Shown piece after piece: positions 16,808 to 26,483 of a DNA stretch of 64,000 bases (its first letter is position 1; every line of letters starts with the position of its first letter). Source of the DNA: an uncultured Verrucomicrobiae bacterium. GTDB lineage: Bacteria; Verrucomicrobiota; Verrucomicrobiia; Limisphaerales; UBA1100. A program made the translations under genes and the position numbers. The notes under the pieces were generated by a model. That model did no database searches. It saw only the letters and a list, made by a program, of their open reading frames with translations, and had not been told where the DNA came from. The stretch lies in contig CALKBX010000005.1 of NCBI GenBank assembly GCA_937775205.1, positions 419,423 to 483,422 on the forward strand, written 5' to 3'.

Positions 16808-17899
16808 TCAAAATCCTGCGCCCCGGGTTTTGGTGCGGATGCGGCAGAGATAGCTGTCGGCAGTGAGGTAGAGCGTGCGTCCGTCGTTGCCCCAAGCGAC
16901 GTTTGCGATGCGTGTGCCGGTGTCGAGGGTGCCGAGGTGTTTTCCTTTCGGTGAAATTATTAACACACCTCCGGGGCCGGTGGCGAAGAGGTTGCCGCGT
17001 TGATCGAGCTTGAGGCCATCGCAACTGCCACGCGCTCCGGCGGCGCGCAGTCCGGCGGCGTCAAAAAAGATTCGGCGATTGGCCAGCGTGCCGTCGGCTT
17101 GTACGTCGAAGGCGTGGATGCGGGTTTGGGGGCCGCTTTCGGCGACGTACAAAATGGATTCATCGGGCGAAAAGGCGATGCCGTTGGGGAACTTTATTTT
17201 GTCGGTGAGCAGGGTCACTTTGCCGGATTTGCCCAGCCGGAAGACGCCCTGAAAAGCCAGTTCCTTGGCGGGGTCTTCCAGGTTTTTTGGCAGGCCGTAG
17301 GGTGGGTCGGTGAAATACAAATCGCCGACCTTGTTGTAGCAGCCGTCATTAGGGCTGTTGAACCGTTTGCCATTGAATTTGTCAGTCAACGTTTCGTATT
17401 CGGGACTTGGGTCGTCGAGCGAATTGACGAGGCGCGCGATGCGGCGGTCGCCATGCTGGCACAGCACCAGCCGCCCTAACTCATCCAGCATCAGCCCATT
17501 GGAGCCGGGCTCGCCGATGCGCGGCACGTGACCGGTGTAGCCACTGGGATGCAAAAATTCCTCAAGGCCACCTTGCTCGCTCCATTTGTAAATCTTGTTG
17601 GGTGGAATGTCGGAGAACAACAGAAACTCGTGCCCTTGTTTGGTGCGCACCCACACCGGCCCTTCCGACCAATCGAAGCCATCGGCGAGCTGTTCGATTT
17701 TTGCATCGCGCGCGATGAGTTTGTCCAGCGCGGGATCCAGCCGTTTGATTGTGCCGATACTCGGGTGGAGAGTTTCGGGCAAAACCGCGCCGGATTGGGT
17801 GGGGGTGTCGGGTTTTTTATCTGGCGAGTTGCAGGCGGCAAAGGTGAGAAGGCCGATTGAGAGGGCACTGCGGAGGGCGGTTGTGAAAATGTGTTTCAT
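16808..17899 (-). CDS. SMP-30/gluconolactonase-family lipoprotein
   Basis: A 363-residue protein starting at ATG 17899; residues 1-22 form a lipoprotein signal peptide with LTFAAC lipobox, so it is likely anchored in the outer or inner membrane facing the periplasm. SMP-30 features: DWSEGPVWV, GSNGLMLDELGRLVLCQHG, DPPYGLP and FPNGIAFSPDESILYV, which hold the metal-binding Glu, Asn and Asp residues. The family hydrolyses lactones of sugars; the substrate here is unknown. It is coupled to the downstream propeller gene (2-nt gap). Confidence 0.87.
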   Translation of the reverse strand: MKHIFTTALRSALSIGLLTFAACNSPDKKPDTPTQSGAVLPETLHPSIGTIKRLDPALDKLIARDAKIEQLADGFDWSEGPVWVRTKQGHEFLLFSDIPPNKIYKWSEQGGLEEFLHPSGYTGHVPRIGEPGSNGLMLDELGRLVLCQHGDRRIARLVNSLDDPSPEYETLTDKFNGKRFNSPNDGCYNKVGDLYFTDPPYGLPKNLEDPAKELAFQGVFRLGKSGKVTLLTDKIKFPNGIAFSPDESILYVAESGPQTRIHAFDVQADGTLANRRIFFDAAGLRAAGARGSCDGLKLDQRGNLFATGPGGVLIISPKGKHLGTLDTGTRIANVAWGNDGRTLYLTADSYLCRIRTKTRGAGF

Positions 17900-17945
17900 G
17901 AATGGAGTAACGATACCGGGATGATGGACGCGCGCAAGCACTGTT

Positions 17946-19157
17946 CTATTCGGTTAATTGGAAACACGCCAGTTGGCGGTCGTTGCGGAGGTAGAGTTTG
18001 CCGTTGGCGAGGGCGGGGTAGGCGCGGACGGTGGCGCCCATCAGCTGCACACGGGCGGTGGCGCGGAAAAATTTTGGGTTGGCCTTGCCGCGCAGGAGTT
18101 CACCGCGCTCGGTGAAGATGAGCAGCTCCGTGCCGGCCAGCATCACCGAGCCCGCGCGCAAGCCGGGAAGGTTCCATTGGACTTTGCCGGTTTTCATTTC
18201 CACGCAGCGCAGTTCACCGCCGCGCTCTTGGCGTCCATGGAAGCCGTACAAAAATCCATCGTGATGGACGACGCTGGAGTAATGGCAGGAAAGACTGGTG
18301 TCGTTGCTCCAGACGGTTTCGATTTTCTTGCCGTTTACGGCAAGCACGGTGGCGCCTTTGCTGTAGCTGGTGGAAATGAAAATGAGGTTGCCCGCCGCGA
18401 CGGGGGTGCAGGCGTTGACGCTGGCGCGGATGGCGGGCTGCCACGGGTGGGTGAAGTTCACCGCGCCATCGGCGGGATTGATGGAGGCCAAGCCTGCGCG
18501 CGTGAAGAAAAGGGCCTGCGGGGTGTTATTGAAATTGGCGATTATTGGAGACGCATAGCTGGCTTCGTCTTGGGTGGCAGTCCAGCGAAGTTTTCCGGAG
18601 GCGGTGTCCAGCGCGATGATGCCGCCTTTTTTACCGCTGATGTTGAGCAGTAAATTTTTGCCATGAACAAGCGGCGCACAAGCAAAGCCGAAGAAGCCTT
18701 TGTCCGCGCCGAATTTTTTGCGGCAATCGATTGTCCAGTTGAGGCGGCCCTTGCGGGCGTCGGTGCTTCGAACGACGCCGTTGGCACCGAGAGTGTACAC
18801 ACTGCCGTCATGCACGGTGGGCACGGCGCGCGGGCCATTATCGAAACCGAATTGATCCACGTAAGCGGCATCGGCTATGCTTTTCCAAATCACAGTTCCC
18901 TTGGCGGCGTCCATGCACTCGAGGATTTCTTTTTCATTTTGGCGATGGAAAAGGTAGAGCTTGCCGTTGACCACGGCGGGGCCGGCGAAGCCCGCGCCGA
19001 CGTTCTTTTTCCAAAGCAGCTTCGGCCCATTAGCGGGCCATTTGGGGAGGGCTTTGCCTTGGTACGTGCCATCGCGGCGCGGGCCGAGAAATTGCGGCCA
19101 ATCTTCGGCGGCGAGTATTCCAGTGAGCAGGAATGAAAATAAAATGGCGTGTTTCAT
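17946..19157 (-). CDS. Secreted PQQ-type beta-propeller protein
   Basis: A 403-residue protein starting at ATG 19157 (MKHAILFSFLLTGILAAEDWPQFLGP), with a signal peptide and the DWPQFLGPRRDG start. Blades carry the 'DAxxGKxxW' pattern (MDAAKGTVIWKS, TDARKGRLNWTI, LDTASGKLRWTA, VEMKTGKVQWNL). It is intact and ends with LYLRNDRQLACFQL. Such proteins are very common in Verrucomicrobia and Planctomycetes; a catalytic role is not shown. It lies upstream of the SMP-30 gene on the same strand. Confidence 0.86.
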   Translation of the reverse strand: MKHAILFSFLLTGILAAEDWPQFLGPRRDGTYQGKALPKWPANGPKLLWKKNVGAGFAGPAVVNGKLYLFHRQNEKEILECMDAAKGTVIWKSIADAAYVDQFGFDNGPRAVPTVHDGSVYTLGANGVVRSTDARKGRLNWTIDCRKKFGADKGFFGFACAPLVHGKNLLLNISGKKGGIIALDTASGKLRWTATQDEASYASPIIANFNNTPQALFFTRAGLASINPADGAVNFTHPWQPAIRASVNACTPVAAGNLIFISTSYSKGATVLAVNGKKIETVWSNDTSLSCHYSSVVHHDGFLYGFHGRQERGGELRCVEMKTGKVQWNLPGLRAGSVMLAGTELLIFTERGELLRGKANPKFFRATARVQLMGATVRAYPALANGKLYLRNDRQLACFQLTE

Positions 19158-19207
19158 TGGGGGGAGTTTCAAGTTTTGCGTTTGAAGTTTCAAGGGTCGA
19201 GTTGAGA

Positions 19208-19474
19208 TCAAACCCACATCAACACCAAGGCGGCGATCAAACCCAGGCCAACGAGCCACCAAAACCAATGCAATCCGTGTGGGACAACTTCGGGTTTGCC
19301 TTCCCCAAATTCTCTGGTAACGAAATCGTCGTAATCGAAATCCTCATCGGGGTCTTCGCATTCCGCGTTGGCCCAGCCGGTGGATTCGTCGGCACCGCAT
19401 TCGGGGCAGGCGGCGGCGCGTGGCGGGATGGCCGCACCGCAGTTTTCGCAATACTCGGGAAGTGCGGCGGGCAT
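19208..19474 (-). CDS. Small zinc-ribbon membrane protein
   Basis: An 88-residue protein. Two CxxC knuckles (YCENCG and CPECG) at residues 8-28 make a zinc ribbon, followed by an acidic stretch (DPDEDFDYDDF) and one C-terminal transmembrane helix (WFWWLVGLGLIAALVLMWV). The start codon overlaps the stop of the upstream GNAT gene by one base, so they are coupled. The function is unknown. Confidence 0.8.
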   Translation of the reverse strand: MPAALPEYCENCGAAIPPRAAACPECGADESTGWANAECEDPDEDFDYDDFVTREFGEGKPEVVPHGLHWFWWLVGLGLIAALVLMWV

Positions 19475-20055
19475 TAGCCCATGCCGGCGTATTCCTCGTC
19501 GGTCTTGAGGTCCATGCCCATCAGCACGTAATCATGGTTGATGGCTTGCATGTCCTGCACGTATTCCTCGAGCTTGATGAGGTGGGTGAAGCCAAGGAGG
19601 GCGAACATTTTCTGGCCGCCTTCCTGTTTGTCGATGAATTCAGCCTCCACTTTTTGTAGGCCGGCCATTCTGCCGATGTCCACGAGATCCTGGACGAGTT
19701 GGCCGGCAATGCCTTTTTGGCGGTACTTGGGCAACACGCTGCAGCTAATGCGCCCAATGTGGCGTTTCCAGCCGCCTTTGTTTTGGTGCAGCGTGGCGAC
19801 GGCCACGACCTTGCCTTCGTCGAGCGCGAGCAGGGGGAGGTTTACATCAAGCACGATGTGATCGCACCAGGCCTGAGTAACTCCGGGGTCAGTAACGCGG
19901 TGTTTGAAAAACATCAACTCCGGTGCGGGCAGACTCTTGAAGAATCCGAGCAGGGCTTTGGAGTCGGAGGATTTAATGGGGCGGATTTGCAGTTCCACTC
20001 CGTCGTCGCTGGTGAAGGTGGGGACGATCTCCTTCAGGGCCAATTCAAAAGACAT
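19474..20055 (-). CDS. GNAT-family N-acetyltransferase
   Basis: A 193-residue protein with the GNAT fold pattern: an N-terminal VELQIRPIKSSDSKALLGFF helix, central strand VVAVATLH, and the acetyl-CoA loop SVLPKYRQKGIAGQLVQDLV (Q/R-x-x-G-x-A/G) at about residues 110-125. The C-terminal half is longer than in minimal GNATs. The substrate cannot be told from sequence. It forms a two-gene unit with the zinc-ribbon gene. Confidence 0.85.
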   Translation of the reverse strand: MSFELALKEIVPTFTSDDGVELQIRPIKSSDSKALLGFFKSLPAPELMFFKHRVTDPGVTQAWCDHIVLDVNLPLLALDEGKVVAVATLHQNKGGWKRHIGRISCSVLPKYRQKGIAGQLVQDLVDIGRMAGLQKVEAEFIDKQEGGQKMFALLGFTHLIKLEEYVQDMQAINHDYVLMGMDLKTDEEYAGMG

Positions 20056-20098
20056 AATTCAATAACAGGTTGGTTGGCGCGTTGGGTCGCGCGTTGGG

Positions 20099-20941
20099 TT
20101 ACTCAGATTCCGAGGGTTCCGGGAACAGCTCCCCGGTAATCCCGGCGGTGGCGGTGAACACTTCCGGCTTCAGGGCGGCGGGATTTAGGCTCCAGCGCGC
20201 GGCGAGGCGTCCGATGTTCTCCGTGTTTGTAGTGAGCCGGCTTATCGACTGGTGATTCAGTTCTTCGACAACCCGGCCGTAAGGATGGCACTCCATCCCC
20301 AAAAGTTTTTCCTCGGCGGTGTAGGTGCCTTGATTCCAAAGCGTTTCACCGAACCACGCATAGGCGCGTTCGATGTGGCCGGTGTGGGCGCGCACCCAGC
20401 AGTGATGGCCGAGTGCGCGGTTGAGGCTGAAGTATTGCACGTGGCCGAGGCGTTTGCTGATGTGACTGAGAAAATGAAAACAAAAATCCACATCTTCTTC
20501 CGGCGCGGGCAGGGCGGGGCCGACCACCAGAATCCAGCCATTCACCGGCGGGGAAATAAAGAGATGCTCCACGCCGGCGATTTGAAAACCATCCTGCCAT
20601 GAGCAGCGGCGCGCGTTGGAGAGGCCGAGGGTTTCCTGTACGGCAGCGATGTTGCCCGTGCGAATGGCCATCCATTGTTCGGGGAGATTGAGGCTGGCGG
20701 GCATCATTTGCTCAAAGGGTGGACGCTCGAGGGCGCGCTCTTTTTGCATCTGCTTCATTTGCCGTCGCGCCGTAAAATAAAACATGCTCGACACCAAAAG
20801 GATGCCGAGAAACAAACCCAACATGATGAGTGCCACCCAATCTAAAGAGCTGTCGCTGGCGGGAGACGACAATGCGCCTAGCGCGCCCAGGGGGGCGTAA
20901 GGGAGTGGTTGCACGCCCGAATGATACAGAATCGGCGGCAA
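20099..20941 (-). CDS. Single-pass membrane protein of unknown function
   Basis: A 280-residue protein with one transmembrane helix near the N-terminus (LDWVALIMLGLFLGILLVSSMFYFTA, about residues 33-58) followed by a Lys/Gln/Met-rich coiled stretch and a soluble domain of about 200 residues. Several Trp/His-rich segments (GHHCWVRAHTGHIERAYAWFGETLWNQG) look conserved, but I do not recognise the family. It lies upstream of the GNAT gene on the same strand with a 43-nt gap. Confidence 0.75.
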   Translation of the reverse strand: MPPILYHSGVQPLPYAPLGALGALSSPASDSSLDWVALIMLGLFLGILLVSSMFYFTARRQMKQMQKERALERPPFEQMMPASLNLPEQWMAIRTGNIAAVQETLGLSNARRCSWQDGFQIAGVEHLFISPPVNGWILVVGPALPAPEEDVDFCFHFLSHISKRLGHVQYFSLNRALGHHCWVRAHTGHIERAYAWFGETLWNQGTYTAEEKLLGMECHPYGRVVEELNHQSISRLTTNTENIGRLAARWSLNPAALKPEVFTATAGITGELFPEPSESE

Positions 20942-21026
20942 AGTTCAATCCCAAAGGGCGGCGGAACTGCGCAAAAAACTTGCGTGAAATGCCCGGAACC
21001 GCTTTGATTCCCCCCAACAAACCACT

Positions 21027-24000
21027 ATGAAACAGGCATTATTCAGCATTTTTCTCGGCTCCAGCGTTTTATTTAACACCCACGCCGCGCCTCTTCCCCC
21101 ATTCCAAATCAAGGATGGCGACCGTGTGGCTTTCCTCGGCGACACGCTCATTGAGCGGATGCAGGAATTTAATCACCTCGAGCTGCGGCTCACCACAGCT
21201 TGGCCGAAGCGGGATATTATCTTTCGCAATATCGGTTGGTCGGGCGACACGCCACGCGGCATTTCGCGCGCGGGGCTTTCGCTTTTGCAAGCGGGGCGCG
21301 AGCCAGCGGATGAAGGCTGGAAGCAGTTGCAAAAACAAATCGAGCTGGTGAAACCGACGGCGGTTTTTCTCGGGTACGGAATGGCGAGTTCGTTTGAGTG
21401 GAGCCCGCCGAAATTTCTGGAGGAGATGCAGTCGCTCATCGAGGTCATCCGCAAAACTGCCGGGAAGGAAACGCGCATTGTCATCCTTTCGCCGTTGCGA
21501 CACGAAAAACTGGGCGGCGCATTCCCGAACCCCACCAAACACAACTTTGAGCTTTTGGCATACAGCGAAACATTGAGGACAGTGGCCAAGGAAAACGGCG
21601 CGCACTTCGTCGATCTATTCGCCGAGCCCAAAGCCAAGCGCCCTCGCCTCACGCAAAACGGCATTCACGCGCACGACGACGGCTATCGCCACATCGCCGC
21701 TGATATTTGCCGCCAACTCAAAGTGCCAACGCACCCGCGTTTGGCCACCCCGCAAGCCGCCGTGTTGCGCGAAATCATCCGCCGGAAGAACAAGCTCTTC
21801 TTCGACCGCTCGCGGCCGCAGAATATGGCTTACATTTTTGGCTTCCGCAAACGCGAGCAGGGGAACAACGCAGTTGAGATTCCCAAGTTCGACCCACTCA
21901 TCGCCGCTGAGGAAAAGAAAATCGCCGCGCGGCGCGACTTGCCGCCGTTGGAAAAGCAACCGCCCAAAAAGGCCGCCGCCGCGCCAGCACCCTTCACGCC
22001 GCAGAAGCTTCCCGAATTCGAAACGATGGAGGGCATTGAAATCAATCTCTTCGCCGAAAATCCCTCCCTCGCCAAGCCCATCCAAATGAACTTCGATCCC
22101 CAAGGCCGTTTGTGGGTCGCCACTTCATCGGTCTATCCCCAAGTGAAACCCGGCCAAGTCGCCGATGACAAAATCATCGTGCTCGAAGACACCACCGGCG
22201 ATGGCCGCGCCGACAAGACCACGGTCTTCGCCGATGGCCTCTTCATCCCCACCGGCATCGAGCCCGGCGACGGCGGCGCGTATGTCGCCCAAAGCACGCA
22301 GCTCCTCCACCTCGCCGACACCAACGGCGATGGACGCGCCGACCAAAAGCGCATCATCCTTTCCGGCTTCGGCACCGAGGACACCCATCACACGCTGCAC
22401 ACCCTCCGCTGGGGCCACGACGGCCGCTTGTATTTTAATCAATCCATTTACATTCGCAGCCACGTCGAAACCCCGCACGGCGTCGTGCGCCTTAAGAGCG
22501 GCGGCATTTGGCATCTTCGCCCAGACACCCTCCGCCTCGGCATCGCCTATCGCGGCTGGTGCAATCCGTGGGGCCACCACTTCGACGAATTCGGCAACGC
22601 CTTCGTCACCGATGGCGCGGGCTTCCAAGGCATCAGCTACGCCATCCCCGGCGCGATGTATTTCACCTACGCCGGCGCGCGCCGCATCATGGACAGCATC
22701 AGCCCCGGCAACTATCCCAAGTTCGCTGGCCTTGAAATTTTGAACAGCCCGCACTTCCCCAAGAGCTTTCGCGGCGCGGCCATCACCTGTGACTACCGCG
22801 CGCACCGCATCGTGCGTTTCACCCTCAGCGAAAACGGCGCCGGCTTTGCCGCCAAGCACGAGGGCGATTTCATCCGCAGCAGCGCCACCAGCTTCCGCCC
22901 CATCGACGTCAAGCAAGGCCCCGACGGCGCGCTGTACATTGCCGACTGGTCCAACCCCATCATCCAACACGGCGAAGTCGACTTCCGCGACCCCCGCCGC
23001 GACAAAGTCCACGGTCGAATCTGGCGCGTTACTTTCAAAGGCCGCAAACTTTTGAAGTCGCGTAATTTCACCCGTTTGAAAAACACTGAACTTTTCGACG
23101 CGCTTCTCGTCAACAATGCCTTTGACCAATCTAAGGCCCGCCGCGTTTTGCACGAACGCGGTCGCGACATTTTGCCGGACCTCAAACAGTGGCTTACCCG
23201 TCACAGCGAAAATGAAGTCGCCCAGCTCGAAACCTTGTGGCTGCACGAAGCGGTGGGTGAGGTAAACGCGTCACTGCTGATGTTTGCCCTCGAGGCCAAT
23301 GACGCGCGTGTGCGCGCTGCGGCCATGCGTGTGCTCGCGCACTGGCACGATCGGCTGACCACCACGCAACTTCACGCTGCCGCCGGCATTCGCGACAAGC
23401 ATCCGCGCGTGCGCCTCGAGGCCATGCGAGTTTATGCGGAGATGAAAAATTCCACCGTTGCGCATCAGTATGCAAAATACGCGTTGGAGGCGTTGGATCA
23501 ACCGGTTGATAAATTTATCGATTATGGACTCTGGCTTACCATGAATGATCTTGCAGAGCCGTTCGTGCGCGGCATGCAAAATGGAGCCCTTAATTTTAAG
23601 GACAAGACCAGTCATGCCGAATTTGCTCTGCGCTCACTTAAGCCCAGCCAAGGTGCCGCGCTCATCAGTAAGCTCGTGCATCAGCGCAAACTTCCCGCTG
23701 ATGGCAAGGGCCCGCTCATCGAACTCGTCGGTGCCGCTGGTGGGCCGGGCGAGCTTGCTATTCTTTACAAGCAACTTCGTGAAGGGGGCTTTGAACCCGC
23801 CGTTTACCCTCGTGTGTTGTCCTCACTAGCACGTGCCGCTTATTTGCGGAACGTGCGTCCGGTCGGCGATTTAGCTGGGGTGGGTGACTATCTGAAAATC
23901 AACGATGATGCCACCCGCAACTTCGCCGTTCAACTCGCCGGCGCTTGGAAACGCGCCGAATTGGTCAAGCCACTCCTCGGCATCGCCGCCGAAGGTAGCG

Positions 24001-24569
24001 GTGTAGCCTTTGATAGCCTTGTACAGATCCGTGGTTCCCAAGCTCTGCAAGGCCTCAAGAAACTGGCCGGTGCCGACAAACCCATCGCCACACGCCAAGC
24101 TGCTGCGCGCGCATTGGGCGTGATAAATCTCAAGAGTTCGCTGGCAGAAATCTTTGCTGTGCTCAAGGCCACGGAAGACGCGAATGCTGCGCTGGAGCTT
24201 TGGCGTGGATTACTTGGCGGCCGCGGTGCGGGCAAATTGCTTGCCGGTGGCGTGGCCGGTGCAGGATTGCCCAAACCGATCGTGACGGTGGGTATCCGCG
24301 CCGCGCGCGAAGGGGGGCGCGATGAAAAAGCACTTGTGGCTGCGCTCGCGCTTTCGCAGAATATTTCACTGCTCACAAAGCAAATGACCGCTGCCGAACT
24401 CAAAACGCTGGCGGCGCGGGCGATGAAGGAGGGCGATCCGTTTGCGGGCGAGCGTGTGTATCGCCGGCCGGAGCTGGCCTGCACGGTGTGCCATGCCATC
24501 GGCGGGGCGGGGGGGAAGTGGGGCCCGACTTCACTTCCATCGGCACCAGCGCGCAGCCGGATTATTTGA
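21027..24569 (+). CDS. Giant secreted SGNH / propeller / HEAT protein, 5' part up to the CxxCH heme site
   Basis: Residues 1-20 form a signal peptide. Residues 28 to about 230 are an SGNH-hydrolase-like domain (FLGDTLIER block; Asp/His near NGIHAHDDGYRHIA). From about 340 to 680 there is a PVC-type membrane-bound-dehydrogenase propeller (IEINLFAENPSLAKPIQMNFDPQGRLWVA; DTTGDGRADKTTVFADGL; KQGPDGALYIADW), then HEAT-like alpha repeats to about 1120. A c-type heme site CTVCH lies at about residue 1152. A G7 tract at 24509-24515 then breaks the frame; the true C-terminus continues in another frame (24488-25327). The joined protein would have about 1,430 residues. Such proteins are thought to work in periplasmic redox or polysaccharide metabolism. 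Confidence 0.85.
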   Translation: MKQALFSIFLGSSVLFNTHAAPLPPFQIKDGDRVAFLGDTLIERMQEFNHLELRLTTAWPKRDIIFRNIGWSGDTPRGISRAGLSLLQAGREPADEGWKQLQKQIELVKPTAVFLGYGMASSFEWSPPKFLEEMQSLIEVIRKTAGKETRIVILSPLRHEKLGGAFPNPTKHNFELLAYSETLRTVAKENGAHFVDLFAEPKAKRPRLTQNGIHAHDDGYRHIAADICRQLKVPTHPRLATPQAAVLREIIRRKNKLFFDRSRPQNMAYIFGFRKREQGNNAVEIPKFDPLIAAEEKKIAARRDLPPLEKQPPKKAAAAPAPFTPQKLPEFETMEGIEINLFAENPSLAKPIQMNFDPQGRLWVATSSVYPQVKPGQVADDKIIVLEDTTGDGRADKTTVFADGLFIPTGIEPGDGGAYVAQSTQLLHLADTNGDGRADQKRIILSGFGTEDTHHTLHTLRWGHDGRLYFNQSIYIRSHVETPHGVVRLKSGGIWHLRPDTLRLGIAYRGWCNPWGHHFDEFGNAFVTDGAGFQGISYAIPGAMYFTYAGARRIMDSISPGNYPKFAGLEILNSPHFPKSFRGAAITCDYRAHRIVRFTLSENGAGFAAKHEGDFIRSSATSFRPIDVKQGPDGALYIADWSNPIIQHGEVDFRDPRRDKVHGRIWRVTFKGRKLLKSRNFTRLKNTELFDALLVNNAFDQSKARRVLHERGRDILPDLKQWLTRHSENEVAQLETLWLHEAVGEVNASLLMFALEANDARVRAAAMRVLAHWHDRLTTTQLHAAAGIRDKHPRVRLEAMRVYAEMKNSTVAHQYAKYALEALDQPVDKFIDYGLWLTMNDLAEPFVRGMQNGALNFKDKTSHAEFALRSLKPSQGAALISKLVHQRKLPADGKGPLIELVGAAGGPGELAILYKQLREGGFEPAVYPRVLSSLARAAYLRNVRPVGDLAGVGDYLKINDDATRNFAVQLAGAWKRAELVKPLLGIAAEGSGVAFDSLVQIRGSQALQGLKKLAGADKPIATRQAAARALGVINLKSSLAEIFAVLKATEDANAALELWRGLLGGRGAGKLLAGGVAGAGLPKPIVTVGIRAAREGGRDEKALVAALALSQNISLLTKQMTAAELKTLAARAMKEGDPFAGERVYRRPELACTVCHAIGGAGGKWGPTSLPSAPARSRII

Positions 24570-25327
24570 TTGAATCTATTTTATACCCAAATCGAAAAAT
24601 CAAAGAGGGCTATCATTCCGTGGTGGTGGAGACGAAGGACAACCGTTCACTGGTTGGCGTGCAGGTCAGCGAAAGCGGCACGGAACTGGTGCTGCGCGAT
24701 GCGGCTGACAAACTGGTGTCCATCCCGCGAAATCAAGTGAAGCGAAAAATGAACGGCCAATCGCTCATGCCTCCCGCGCTTATTTTGAGTCTCACTGAAA
24801 AGGAACAGCTCGATCTCTATTGTTTCCTCTCCGAGCTGGGCAAGGCTGGCCCCTTCGACGCCACAAAAACTGGCGTGGCCCGTACGTGGCGTTTGCTGCC
24901 GGGCACACATCGCGTGGAGCAGTACGGAATTCACAAAATTGTGGAGGCGGATTTTGAAAAGAAATGGTCCAACCACGTCCTCGGCGCGGGCAATGGCGCG
25001 GGTTGGAAAATTTTACCCGCGCGTGTGAATGGTGATTTGCCCGCCACCGACATCGCGCAAACCGCCAGCGTGGGCCGCAACGTCGCCCTCGTCCATATCT
25101 TCGCCGGCACAAAGTTTGAAATACAAAAAACCGCCAACGCAGTTTTTTCGTTGTCCAAAGGCACGAAGGCTGAGGCGTGGCTGGACGGCAAATCTCTGGG
25201 AAATGCGAATCGATTCACCCTCAAAGTCGCCGCCGGCAAACACCGCATCGTATTCCGCCTCGACGCCAAGGCTTTGCCGAAAGTGCTGAAACTGGAATCA
25301 AAGGACGTGGTGTTTTTGAACGACTAA
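24488..25327 (+). CDS. 3' part of the heme/propeller protein after the frameshift
   Basis: This frame resumes the cytochrome domain (GGGEVGPDFTSIGTSAQPDYLIESILYPNRKIKEGY, including the distal heme-domain positions and the typical 'ESILxPxxxI' stretch), followed by a C-terminal beta domain to residue 279. The apparent start at 24488 overlaps the upstream frame by 82 nt and has no ribosome-binding site, so this is a continuation rather than an independent gene. The stop codon (25325-25327) overlaps the stop of the convergent Gfo/Idh gene. Confidence 0.8.
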   Translation: MPCHRRGGGEVGPDFTSIGTSAQPDYLIESILYPNRKIKEGYHSVVVETKDNRSLVGVQVSESGTELVLRDAADKLVSIPRNQVKRKMNGQSLMPPALILSLTEKEQLDLYCFLSELGKAGPFDATKTGVARTWRLLPGTHRVEQYGIHKIVEADFEKKWSNHVLGAGNGAGWKILPARVNGDLPATDIAQTASVGRNVALVHIFAGTKFEIQKTANAVFSLSKGTKAEAWLDGKSLGNANRFTLKVAAGKHRIVFRLDAKALPKVLKLESKDVVFLND

Positions 25328-26434
25328 AGTTCGACCACCGCTTTTTCCGCGTGTGACTTGAGGGCGGCTTGCCAGAGTTCGTGGCTTTGGACGGCTTCTT
25401 CGGGTGTGGCGCAGCCAAAGCGGGCGGCCAGTTCTCCCGGCACGTTCGGCGGCGTAGGCGGCCCACATTTGGAGGTTGAGGTCGGGGAAGCCGGCTTCGA
25501 AGATTCCGCCGGTGATGACGGGGAAAGCCATCGCGTGGCCAAGGTCGATGCGGGTCCAACCGTCCTTTTCTTTTTCGTAAATGAAAATCGTGTTGGCGTC
25601 GCGGGTGTTGTAGCGCACGCCGCCTTCGGTCCCGATGGCCTCGAAGTGCCACGAGTTGGTTTGGCCGGGGGCGAGGCGTTTTTGCTGGAGGCGCATCGGG
25701 ACGGTTTGGCCGTCGATTTCCACATCGCAGTTGAGGGTGGCGTTGTCCCACGTGTCGCATTCGGCGGTGCCGCCTTGGCCGTCGGGGCGTTGGGCGAAGC
25801 CTTTTTGTAGTTGCGCGAAGACGCGCTGCGGTTTCCAGCCGAGGCGGAAGGGGATGTGGACGGTGTGCATGCCGAGGTCGCCCATCACGCCGATTTCGCC
25901 GCAGGTTTTGGAGTGGCGTTTCCAGTTGGCGGGCTTGGCGGGGTCGAGGTCGCTGCTGTGCAAAAACCCGGAATGGATTTCCAGCACGCGACCGAGCGCG
26001 CCGGATTGCACGTAATCAATGGCGCGCTGCGCGCCGGGGGCGAAGGGGAATTCCGAGCTGCAGCGCACGAAGTGGCCGGAAGCATTTGCGGCATCGCGGA
26101 TGCGGCGGGCGGCGGCGAGGTCGATGCCGAAGGGTTTTTCCGCCAGCAAATCTTTGCCGGCGGCGAGCACGTCGCAGTAAAGTTTCTCGTGCAGATGATG
26201 CGGCACGGCGACGTAAACGACATCGACATTTTCGCTGGCGAGCAGTTCGGCGTGGTCCTTGGTGCGGAGCTGCACGGTGGGCACTTGGCCGAACCACTCG
26301 AGCAAATCCTCGCGCAGATCGCACACGGCGGTGAGTTCCGCGCGCACGGGAAAATCCTGCAGCGCAAACCACCGCCCGAAACAGGACGCTGCCTCGCGTC
26401 CCATCAATCCGCCACCAATAATGCCAACTCGCAT
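25324..26434 (-). CDS. Gfo/Idh/MocA-family oxidoreductase, frameshifted near the 3' end
   Basis: The N-terminus MRVGIIGGGLMGRE is a Rossmann NAD(P)-binding loop, and AEKPFGIDLAAARRI carries the family EKP catalytic Lys (about residue 94). The second domain has GVMGDLGMHTVHIP. About residue 331 the frame changes: the open frame runs on to 25298 with an Arg-rich tail, whereas shifting by one base at about 25437-25443 gives ELAARFGCATPEEAVQSHEL and a stop at 25324. That is the expected end of the family, so the gene is frameshifted. It is convergent with the heme-protein gene, with overlapping stop codons. The likely substrate is a sugar or inositol derivative. Confidence 0.82.
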
Positions 26435-26483
26435 GGGCGGAATTTACGAATTTGACGATATGAGCGGTTAGGCGATTGAAATC

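Noticed and set aside
22125..23246. Long minus-strand frame opposite the giant heme protein
   Set aside because: Shadow of a well-supported plus-strand domain; composition is that of antisense high-GC coding DNA.
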